64,000 nucleotides of DNA from Limnanthes douglasii subsp. nivea (Eukaryota; Streptophyta; Magnoliopsida; Brassicales; Limnanthaceae): the NCBI GenBank assembly GCA_036936605.1, contig JAUPFV010000003.1, positions 76,182,273 to 76,246,272 on the forward strand. Reading direction: 5' to 3'. Shown here in pieces: positions 55,637-64,000 of this stretch. The position numbers and the translations under genes were made by a program. Under the pieces are notes generated by a model. It did not search any database and was not told the origin of the DNA. It was given only the letters and a program-made list of their open reading frames with translations. Numbering within the stretch: position 1 is the stretch's first letter; each line of letters opens with the position of its first letter.

Positions 55637-56727
55637 CGGCCACCATCTTAGCTTGCTCAGTTATGAACCCTACTTTATTCCAAGTTGGATAAGGATCCAG
55701 ATACTATGAATCAACATCAAATCGTTCAAGGATCACCATTGCCCCCTCCGGAGCAAATGTTCCCACATTGTTTGTAGGGCCAGTTCGAGGAGCATTGTCA
55801 TGCATGTTTCCACTTCTTCTTTTGATATAAGCCCCAAGCTTTCCTATTTCAATGAGGTTCTATACTTCCTCCTTCAGAGCAATGCAGTCTTGGGTGTTAT
55901 GGCCAATATCATTATAATACTTGCAAAAATAAGTATATCTACTGTCTCTGGGAGACTGCAGTGCTTTTGATTTCCGGAAATGGACTTCATCCTTGGTCTT
56001 GTCATAAATTGTGGCCACATTCTCTTTCAATTCTAAAAACCACTCTGGTTGAACCCAATGACCTATTTTACTCGACTGTTGGCTCTGAGATTGATTTTGG
56101 TTGGACTGAGTATGGTTAGCCCTGTTGGACCCTTGCCTTGTCTCCTTAGCCTTATATCCGGACTGTTTTTTAGTTCTTTTGGTGGATCTCACCTGACGCT
56201 GCACCCTAGTTTTCTTGGTCTCATCCATATTAATTTGCTTTCCCACCTGATTTAATAAACCACCCCAAGTCAGGGCTTTCTTCCGGGTCACTGAATCGGC
56301 CAATTTCCTAGGGTTTAACCATTATCTCAAGGATGCAATTGCCACCTGCTCGAAGCAATCTGTAATAGTATCTTCATTTCCCTTCACCTCCTTACTTCCC
56401 ACAAACTGCCTTCGGAAGGTAACCCATAATGTATCAAAGTTTCTGATACACCCCTGGGGAAAACTGTTGTACCACTTAAGAGCACATTCGTAAAATATCG
56501 GGAAAATGACCTACACATAAGTTTTTCTTCATCATCAAAGTTCATCATAAAGTTGTTGAACTGCTCCAGATGGTTATCTGGATCCTTACTCCCATCATAC
56601 TTCTCTATTTTGGAGCTGTCAAACCTTTTGGGAAGGTTTCCGGACAGTATTTTGGCAGACAAAGGTGAATGTCTCCAATTCCTATTACGACTGAAAACTA
56701 TGTCTTCATTAGGTGTTGCAAAAATCA
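55637..56727 (-). pseudogene. C-like gag fragment wedged into the antisense gene of E
   Basis: Highly similar to the gag of element C (51984-53147), including the Gln/Asn-rich part and the CKYYNDIGHNTQDC knuckle (His to Tyr here), with about 70 bp deleted near 56360. It carries no start or LTR. It lies between two copies of the 5' half of the antisense gene. Confidence 0.85.
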
Positions 56728-56785
56728 CAAACATTTTTAGAGAGAGAAAGCTCAGTTTATCTTCAAATTTGTTCTTGAAACATAT

Positions 56786-58807
56786 ATGTTCACAGCCAAA
56801 AATGCCTTAAAGGAGGTTGGTTGAACTTATCTAAGTTAGAGAAAGCACAAAAAGTAGCAAGAGACGAACGCATCCATGCTGGTCTTCCTGTTTCACCAAG
56901 TGAAAGAAGTAATCAGCAATAATTGAATACAGATCAGGGTTTATCCTCTTCAAAAACTCCCAAGGTTAGGAAATTTCCATTTGTAGCAAACCTTTCACCT
57001 CTTCCATCGGGGTCCTCTGTCCAGGAGTCCTAAAATCCATTACCTAAAGAAAAATCTATTTCTAGCGTAAGAAAGCCTTCGCCTTAAATCGTGATGAGGT
57101 CAGTCGCAGAAAAATCTCTAGAAAAATTAACTCATCGCCGAGTCACGCGTCAGTCTAAGACAAAATCCACCCCTTCATCTTCAAAGCCCTCCAGTTCGGA
57201 GGAAAGCTTATGCCAAAGGCTAAATAATCTGGGCAACAACCCCTAGAAGAAACCAGAATATCTGAACTACCATCTGCACAGCCATCCGAACAGCTACCTA
57301 CACAACCATTTGAACAGCCTTCCACAGTAATGGAAGAAACTATGAAAGACAACATATAAGAATCCCCTTTTGAGGCTTTCGATCAAAATATGAACGTTTG
57401 GGTCTCGGAAAAATGGGGCAATGTTTTTCATAACTGTTTCAAATTGGGAAACTTTGTGAGGTCTCATTTGTGGAACACCACAGGGAGAAGATACCTCTAC
57501 TAGGAAGCGTTAACTACCCCACCCCCTGCAGATATCATTCAAAGTAGGAAAGAGGCCAAAGATGCCAAGCTTTATCTGCCTTCCAGGGCCAAAGCCCCCA
57601 GTAAGATGAAAAACAATAAGAAGAAGAAGGCCACATCAGACCCAGCTCAAACGACTACTGAAGGAACTGGTTCAGAGAACCAATGAGGTATTAATGTTGC
57701 TTTATTGGAAGAAGTATAAGTGAATATAAAGGAAGCTGGTGGGTCAAACAACCCACCAAATCCTCCGAAGAAGGACAAAAAACGTAAGACCGGTAGTGGT
57801 GAGAAGGCTGCCAAAAAGAAGAAAGTTACTCTGGGAGGAGAGATAATCCTTTGTCCTCCTAAAGTCCCTCCCACCAGCTCCTACCGATACTACATTGCAT
57901 GAGGAAATTCCAATCAATCTCCATTCCGAACAGGTTGTTGGGGATGGTAACGATGAGGTAGATTTTGATGCCTTTCAAAACATCAATATTTATTTCAATG
58001 ACTTAGAAAAAGATGACTTCATGGGTCCTTACTGTCCTCCCATCTATTCTAACATGGTGACTCATAATGGCAAGACTTATGCGATATCTGGTGAGCAAGA
58101 TATTCTGCGTTATGCCCTCTTGGGCTATATCCGACCGGTGTTTGATCTTGAGAGACATGTAAAGGATCCAATTGGTACCATCAATTCCCTAACCACATAT
58201 AAGCAAAAAATTTCGAATGATCTTCTCAATGCTAAGAAAACCATAGAGTTATTGAAGAAGAAGAAAGAATATTTAGCTGCCAAATTGCTCAAGTCAAAAG
58301 CGGCCAGCAAAGAGCTTCAAACCAAATACTCCGACCTGGAGCCTTCTTCTTCAGAAGATATCACAGCTTTGAGGGAGAAATTGAAAACTAAGGATAGTTC
58401 TATCCAGACTTTGTCTGATGACAAAGCTAAGTTAGAGAATATTTTCCAAGAGAATTCCAAAGAGAAAGAGTCCCTGGAACGCCAACAAACTCAATCCATA
58501 GCTGCAAGCATAGAGAAGTATGCTAATGGAATAGTGGATTCTCTGGAGAAGAGGGATGATGAGATCAAGTTTGATATGGTCCTATTTATCCATGAGACCT
58601 TTCCTAAGAGGACCATTGGTCCTTTGTGGAAATATGTTGACTATGATGACATCCCATTCCACGCCATGGCAGATGGTGATAAACGAAAATACTCTAGTGG
58701 AATAGATTCTACTGATGACGATGAAGAAACGAGTGAGTTCAAGTGCTGAACTCAAAAGTCCCAAACCATATGGTGATGAAGAAAAATCTGAAGGGAACAA
58801 GCCCTAA
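56786..58807 (+). pseudogene. Antisense gene of element E, second copy and 3' half
   Basis: Starts MFTAKNAL at 56786, without the TATA region of the first copy. The N-part has many stops, again lacking the Transposase_28-like domain (WVSEKWGNVFHNCFKLGN near 57400). From 57895 a clean 284-residue frame runs: DEVDFDAFQNINIYFNDLEK, then a coiled coil (about 58140-58560), then TFPKRTIGPLWKYVDYDDIP. A small shift near 58735 ends it early. The family ending EGNKP and its stop are still visible at 58805-58807. Confidence 0.82.
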
Positions 58808-58845
58808 GGTTATACTATGTACTTTTTGTTTTCAAATACTGAAGT

Positions 58846-58896
58846 CCTTGGATGGCCAAGGTATTTTTTTACTAGTGATCGGTTTGAGTCCGATCA
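58846..58896. repeat. Hairpin pair between convergent genes, element E
   Basis: CCTTGG/CCAAGG (58846-58861) and TGATCGG/CCGATCA (58876-58896, 7-nt loop). Only one unit, against two in elements 1 and C. The second stem keeps perfect pairing with different bases. Confidence 0.85.
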
Positions 58897-59168
58897 AATT
58901 TTAATTATCACATTTCTCTTTTGTTTCATATTTTGTTTAAATCTTATATGGCCAATGTTTAAATAGCCTTTAGTGTTTCAGAAGTGTTGAACAAAAGTAT
59001 CCAACATCTCTGACCACATGTGTTTAATAAATATGATCAAGGGTTAAGCATATCTGATCAACTCAATAACACTTGATATTTGGGGTGTTTAATAAGCATT
59101 TAATATCCGAATTGAAACAAAATTGCACCAGACTTTTGAAGAAGGCATCATATATTATTGAAAAACCT

Positions 59169-59231
59169 GGACACCTCATCAAAACCTCTCCTCGCCACCA
59201 GGGTAGGAAAGAGTATGTCCCATAATATTTA
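59169..59231 (-). other. Conserved block after pol (element E)
   Basis: cctctcctcgccaccagggt and flanks match 48069-48131. Confidence 0.8.
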
Positions 59232-59284
59232 CATTGATATTTAAAAAGTAAATATTTACAAAAGAGTTCTACTCTAATTTTAAC

Positions 59285-60250
59285 CTGAGATGCTCAATAT
59301 TCCACGGGTGCTTTAGAGCTCTCCCTTCTTTATCTTGGAGCCATGCTCACGTTTTAACCTTTTCATAGACCACATAAGGGCCTTCCCAGTTTGGAGCCAG
59401 CTTACCGAACTGCTTTTCTTTGGTGTGTAAAAAACATTTTCTTAAAACTCTGTCCCTTGTTTGAAAATCCATTCTTTTAACTTGGAAGCAAATCTGCTCC
59501 TCATCAAGCCTTGGTAGTGCGCTGTTCTCAAATATGCTTTAACCCTTTTCTCTTTAATCAAGTCCAACCGATTCCTAACTACTACATCATTAGCCTGTTT
59601 GGAATAGTTTTGGACTCTGTGTGATGGTAAAGTAGCTTCTATGGGAGTAATTGAATCCATCCCATATACCAAAGAAAAAAGAGACTCTTATGTGACATCC
59701 CGATGAGTAATTCGATAGGCCCACAACACTTCTTGTAAATAAATTGGCCACTTTCATGCAGCTCCTTCCAAATTCTTCTTTAATCCGGACAAGATAGTTC
59801 TATATGCAACCTTAACCTGAACATTAGCTTAAGGGTGGAAAAGAGAACAAAAAAAATGTTGAATTCCTCTAGAGGTACAAAAGGCTTTCATGTCTTTATT
59901 ATCAAATGTGGCCCATTGTTTGTAGTAATCTTCTGGGGAGCCCCAAACCTATAGCATATGTTAGATAAGATAGATTTAATAACTGTCTTCGAATCGGTTC
60001 CTAGCAAAGGAGCTTCCTTTATCCACTTAGAGAAATAGTCAATAGCGACTATGATTGTTCTACATCCACCGAGTGTAATAGGAAGAGGCCCAACTAGATC
60101 TATCCGAGGAACGAGATAAAGATCCTTAGGGCATGCCCTATTGAGATCAGTGAAATCAACACACATACACCACTTGCCATTCTTTTTCTTGACTAAAACA
60201 GGGTTGGCAGTCCACAAAGGGTACTGATATTTTTTAATTTGACCCATCTT
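59285..60250 (-). pseudogene. Integrase of element E fused in frame to the start of RT
   Basis: Reading right to left, 60247-60098 encodes the RT start (PLWTANPVLVKKKNGKWCMC to CPKDLYLVPRID). At about 60098 it passes without a break into the integrase core (LVGPLPITLGGCRTIIVAID, then TTNNGP). Further integrase pieces follow, with the C-terminus in 59672-59442 (VYGMDSITPIEATLPSH). The RT core, both RNase H domains and the integrase zinc-binding part are deleted. The joint lies at a short shared motif (agat...gttg). Confidence 0.87.
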
Positions 60251-60259
60251 AGTTAACCG

Positions 60260-62117
60260 GTCAACTTCTTGGACAATTACATCTGTTTTTTCCTTAGAAA
60301 AGACCTCCTCTTTTGTAAAGCTGATGCAATATCACTCTGGATTGACAACTTATGAGAGATGATACTAGCTAGCACTCCGGTAACATCATTGTTATACCAC
60401 GCAAAAACATGTTGATTATTCATAAAAAAGGATAACAAACCGGCGCTTTAATTTTGGTGCTAGCTTAGAACCAATCTTAACATTTTTTCCCTCTGCGAGG
60501 GAGTGAGTTTCAACCTCTTCGATAGGTATTATAACATTGGAAGCCTCCCTAGGATCATCAATCTCACTCTCCTCAACATAAGGCTCCAATAACTATTATT
60601 CTTTGTTAATTCTAACTGCCCTAAGAGTATTAAGGGCAAGAGTTGTTGCATAGCATTCCCTGGCTATCTTTTGACTGCTCCGGACAACACCTACTTGTCT
60701 TTCGACATCATATTTCAGGAACTGGTGGACCATAGAGGCTACAACATACATTCTAGAGAGCCAAGACCTTCCAAAAATTGTATTATACGATATTGGCCAA
60801 TCCACCATAAAAACAGCACTTTTATCATCTTTTTAAAGGGCCATTTTCCCAACCATACTTCCTCTTCGAACCCCCGGATCACATCTGCAGAACTTCATGT
60901 GAAGCCCACAATGGTTATATTTGAACGTTGTATAACCGAAGGGTTTATCATTTTCTTGTAGGAGCTTAAGAACCAGATGTTTGCCGAACTGCGCGTGTCT
61001 ATTAAAATTCGACATATATCGATACCCCCTATTGAAGCTTTTATCACCACCGCATCTTCATGAGACCCAAAAATATCCACCAGGTCATCCTCATCAGGAA
61101 TTATAAATGAATATGGGGATTGACATTGATAGGTGGACATCCCACCATCCAACCGGGTGGCCAAATTATGAACATGCCTCTTCCTTGATGAAGTGGAAGG
61201 TGCAGTCACTGTATCTCCTCCAAAAATAGTTAATTATTCAATAAAAAATTATCAGTCCAGAAACTGTCTTGGTTTTGTCTGTTATCACCCCCACCTGATT
61301 TCGATCTGGATCTGGATCTAGATACTCAGAGTTTATATCAAATATTTCAACAATCACTATTGCCCCCTCTAGTGTAGATGTCCCAGGATTGTTCGAAAGG
61401 CCTGTCCGGGGAACATTGGTTTGTGCATTATCCGGTCTGTTTCCACTTCGCTTTTTAACGTAAGCCCCCAACTTGTCCTTTTTAATGAGGTTCTAGACCT
61501 CATGTTTTAAGGCTATGCAATCCTGAGTATCATGGCCTATATCATTGTGATATTGGCAAAAACGAGTGCTCCGGTTTTCTCTAGGGGATTGCAACATTGT
61601 CGGTTTTCTAAAATGCACCTCATTCTTAGTCTTGTCATAAAGTGTAGCCATACTCTCCCTGCAACTCAGCGAACCACTCAGGCTGAACCCACGGCCCCCT
61701 CTTACTTCTAGTTTGTTGGCTCTGAGTTTGGTTGGATTGATTCTGCCTTGACCGATTGAACCCTTGCCCGATCTCTTTTGCCCTATAACCGTATTAGTTA
61801 GTGGCTGAAGGAGTTGTTGATGTAGTAGTTGACCTCACTTGACGGTGTACCCTTGTTTTCTTTATCTCTTCTACATTAATCTATTTTCCCACTTGGTTCA
61901 ATAAACCACCCCAGGTCATAGCCTTCTTCTGAGTCACAAATTCGGCTAAGCTCCATGGATTTCGACCTTGCCTAAGGGAAGCAATTGCAACTTGTTCAAA
62001 GAAATCTACTAGCCCATTCTTTGTATTCACAAAACGATTTATGTACTCTTCCAAGCTTTGCTTGCTAGTTTTGAATGTAAAATTCAGGCACCATCGTGCT
62101 CCCACTGTGGTCGCCAA
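60260..62117 (-). pseudogene. Protease and gag of element E, degenerate
   Basis: Protease at 61209-60895: RLDGGMSTYQCQSPYSFI, then CRILIDTRSSANI, where DTG is DTR; then FGRSWLSRMYVV at about 60760. Gag C-part in 61471-61238 and, in broken frames, 61480-61880. The N-terminus at 62117 (MATTVGARWCLNFTFKTSK) runs directly into EEYINRFVNTKNGLVD, so about 700 bp of gag is deleted. Confidence 0.85.
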
Positions 62118-62119
62118 TT

Positions 62120-62445
62120 TGGTGTGGTTTATTTCTGTCTAAGGGTAATTTTATAAAGTGTTTTGGATGTTTTATGGAATTTAATGTTTAGAGTGGTGAG
62201 AAGAGAGATAATTAAGTTGTCTACTAGTAATAAATTTTGATTACCCTCATTAATGAAAGTGGTTAGGGTATTTATACTTAATTACTGACCCATGGGCTTA
62301 TTGGGTGGGGTTGTGTAGTCGAGTCAAGTTTAATGACCCATTAGTAATCTGGTTTGAAGTGACTAGCAGCTAGCTTAGTCAATTTGGTCTGAATTGCCCA
62401 TCGGATTTAGTCAAGGCACAATAACTCAAATATCCAAACTCATCA
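62120..62445 (-). repeat. 5' LTR of element E (326 bp)
   Basis: Inner end tggtgtggttta at 62120, outer end ccaaactcatca at 62445. Shares tttggtctgaattgcccatc with 54086-54209. Confidence 0.87.
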
Positions 62446-62452
62446 TGATTCA

Positions 62453-62645
62453 TGCCACATGAGCATTTACGTGATGTTAGACCTTTCTGTGTGGTAGCTT
62501 GGATAGACACGGAAGTAATGGGACATCATCGAGTCTTATTATCCTTTCCGCATCGCTAGACATTTGGGGCATGTTCAAGATATCCCTAGTTCATTACGAC
62601 CTATATTAAAGACAGGGAGAGGTTGATGTGTTAACACGCACTACT
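62453..62645 (+). pseudogene. PMD-like C-terminal fragment
   Basis: Plus strand, two frames: HEHLRDVRPFCVVAWIDTEV, then RIARHLGHVQDIPSSLRPIL, resembling the (V)xRQFGxxQxIPxxxRP end region of plant mobile domain proteins in MULEs. Short and frameshifted, so moderate confidence. It begins right after the LTR of element E and converges on the MULE remnant. Confidence 0.45.
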
Positions 62646-62649
62646 TGTG

Positions 62650-63440
62650 GGATGAGATTATATGGGCCACATAGGATACAAAAATATTCGTCGAAGAGAT
62701 ACAAAAGACGAAAGTGATACAAAATATTTTCTTCGTTGATGTTCGACCAACATTTCTAGCAAAGGCATCTTGTACCTTGTAATCTTGTATGTGCTATCCA
62801 CTATAAGAACTTGAGGAAATGTGCGTAAAAACTCGATGCTTGTAGGATGCACAAAAACAAGTCAAGAATCTCTTCCGGTCCTTCGTTTGTTCGCTCTCAA
62901 ACAAAATACTCGTGCTCTTTTACTTTACCGAACATGTATTACATTTGGGTTTTTCCTGCTTTATCGACCAAATAGTGTTTTTTATGGATATTTAAAATCG
63001 TACACATACACGATATATTTTCCAAATTGCTTTAGTTCAAACCATAGTATATCTCTCTTGGCCGAGAAACGATTATTGTGAATTTACGGACTAACTCCTC
63101 TTCGTCCCCTTTTAGTCTAGCGGCTAGTGAATGACCATCCAAGTGTAAAAATGGTGGGTGGTTGTGTTTCTTGTTTACCAATATCAATCTCCAATAACTC
63201 GGTACTTCTACGACCGGACTTCCCCTTAACGTAACGGGACAACCGCATTTGTCCGATTAACATTGTCGGTGTTTCTTCACAAACCCCGGTTTGGGGTTAG
63301 GTTTATAAACATCTTGCCTCTCGTACTTAAGATACATCATTGTATTTTTCTCATTTTTTACTACCGACATCGTCTTTACCGATACAAGTAATGAATCCTA
63401 ACTTGGTGCTTTCGAAATCAACCCAATGCGACCAAATCAG
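62650..63440 (-). pseudogene. MULE/FAR1-type transposase remnant
   Basis: Reading right to left: a zinc-binding N-part near 63430-63290 (TKLGFITCIGKDD). Then about 63200-63060 reads KKHNHPPFLHLDGHSLAARL and GDEEELVRKFTIIVS. Then comes a damaged stretch (EHEYFV, one stop, RTNEGPEEILDLF near 62920). Finally the DDE core start HPTSIEFLRTFPQVLIVDST and YKITRYKMPLLEML at 62852-62740. The rest of the core is lost. Family knowledge: MULE transposases of this kind gave rise to FAR1/FHY3. Confidence 0.82.
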
Positions 63441-63479
63441 ATTTTGTGTAATAATTTTTATAATCAACACATGAAATTA

Positions 63480-63740
63480 TATCAAAATCTACGTAATTTG
63501 AACTAATTATGTCGAAATCTATTTAAACCGCACACAATCATGCATGTCATTAGTCAAAAGCGCGCATACATACAACAAGGTAGCAAAATTGTGCATGTAC
63601 AATACCCTATTTTAGCCTAAAATCGCGCAAAACCACGTCTGGAATTATACAAAATCGCGCATGCACATATATCACATCGGGCAAAGTCGCGCATGAAAAC
63701 TAACCTAATTTACATCGAAACCGCGCATGTTGGGTGTGCA
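63480..63740. repeat. Degenerate array of about 32-bp repeats with GCGCA core
   Basis: Cores (GCGCA or a one-base variant) at 63530, 63562, 63591, 63625, 63657, 63689 and 63723, so spacings are 32, 29, 34, 32, 32 and 34. Units read roughly aaaatcGCGCATg followed by AT-rich filler. It lies upstream of the MULE remnant. Confidence 0.75.
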
Positions 63741-64000
63741 GTGCATCCATAATTTCATGTGATACGTGTGAAAAACTATCGATGCTAGAAAACTAAAAAA
63801 TATACATCTACTTGTGTTTTGAGATAGTTCGTTCAAAGGTTTATCCTCCTGTGATGCAAAATCTTTAAGGTTGCAAGAAAATTTGTTATTTAAATCGCTC
63901 AAATCCATAGCGTCAGTTGAATTTATGGTATTTTTATGTTAGCTTTAGTGTTGGATAATGAAATTCTGAATAATTAGAATGGAATTTAAATTTTATTATA
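63741..64000. other. Right edge, nothing firm
   Basis: A minus-strand open stretch of 67 codons (63908-63705) begins MDLSDLNNKFSCNLKDF. It might be the MULE N-terminus, but I cannot support it. Confidence 0.35.

Noticed and set aside
23593..62445. Endogenous pararetrovirus (caulimovirid) origin of the pol sequences
   Set aside because: Integrase, tandem second RNase H, LTRs and antisense Transposase_28-like genes are present; these fit Tat/Retand gypsy elements and not caulimovirids.
1..64000. CRISPR arrays, bacterial operons, rRNA or functional tRNA genes
   Set aside because: None seen. The tandem arrays are plant-type repeats with diverged units, and the only tRNA-like sequence is the SINE head at 14009-14090.

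Overview
The window looks like a transposon-dense intergenic region of a flowering plant, most likely a eudicot. It is AT-rich, the one convincing host gene has plant GT-AG introns, and every mobile-element family recognised is a plant one: hAT, L1-type LINE with a DUF4283 ORF1, tRNA-derived SINE, MULE-related sequence, Ty1/copia and Ty3/gypsy of the Tat/Retand type. I cannot name the species.

Left part (1-14 kb): a decayed hAT transposase (1-1806), then about 2.4 kb of AT-rich spacer, then the only intact host gene, a five-exon aldo-keto reductase (4445-5953). Next come an L1-type LINE on the minus strand (7552 to about 10198) whose ORF1 is open but whose reverse transcriptase is deleted, a foldback element (10199-10510), 3.5 kb of AT-rich DNA with degenerate repeats, and a tRNA-derived SINE with a perfect 16-bp target duplication (14009-14230).

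Middle (15-23.6 kb): a plant-mobile-domain (PMD) pseudogene, with a deleted copia element (17114-19841, target duplication tttta) inserted just past its recognisable 3' end; arrays of a TCGCA/TGCGA motif; two copies of a short minus-strand reading-frame tail; and a small LTR element (22124-23332).

Right part (23.6-62.4 kb): a pile of Tat/Retand-type gypsy elements from two families. Element 1 (23593-34198, plus) lies inside the gag of an older minus element (34199-34951 and 23562-23592). Element A (family 2, minus, about 35450-45757) is split by element B (family 2, plus, about 37130-42864). Element C (family 1, minus, 45758-54085) and element E (family 1, minus, 54086-62445, rearranged) follow. 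Elements 1, A, C and E carry a second gene antisense to gag-pol. It has its own TATA-like box, a Transposase_28-like domain (missing in E), a retained GT-AG intron and a coiled coil. All gag-pol frames are broken.

The short spacer where the two convergent genes of an element meet holds tandem hairpin-forming repeats. Family 1 has one kind (29982-30108, 47670-47797, 58846-58896) and family 2 an unrelated 54-bp array (44319-44558). One family-1 stem shows compensatory changes between copies. This is the structure I think most deserves follow-up.

Right end (62.4-64 kb): a PMD-like fragment on the plus strand meets a MULE/FAR1-type transposase remnant on the minus strand, beside an array of roughly 32-bp degenerate repeats with a GCGCA core.
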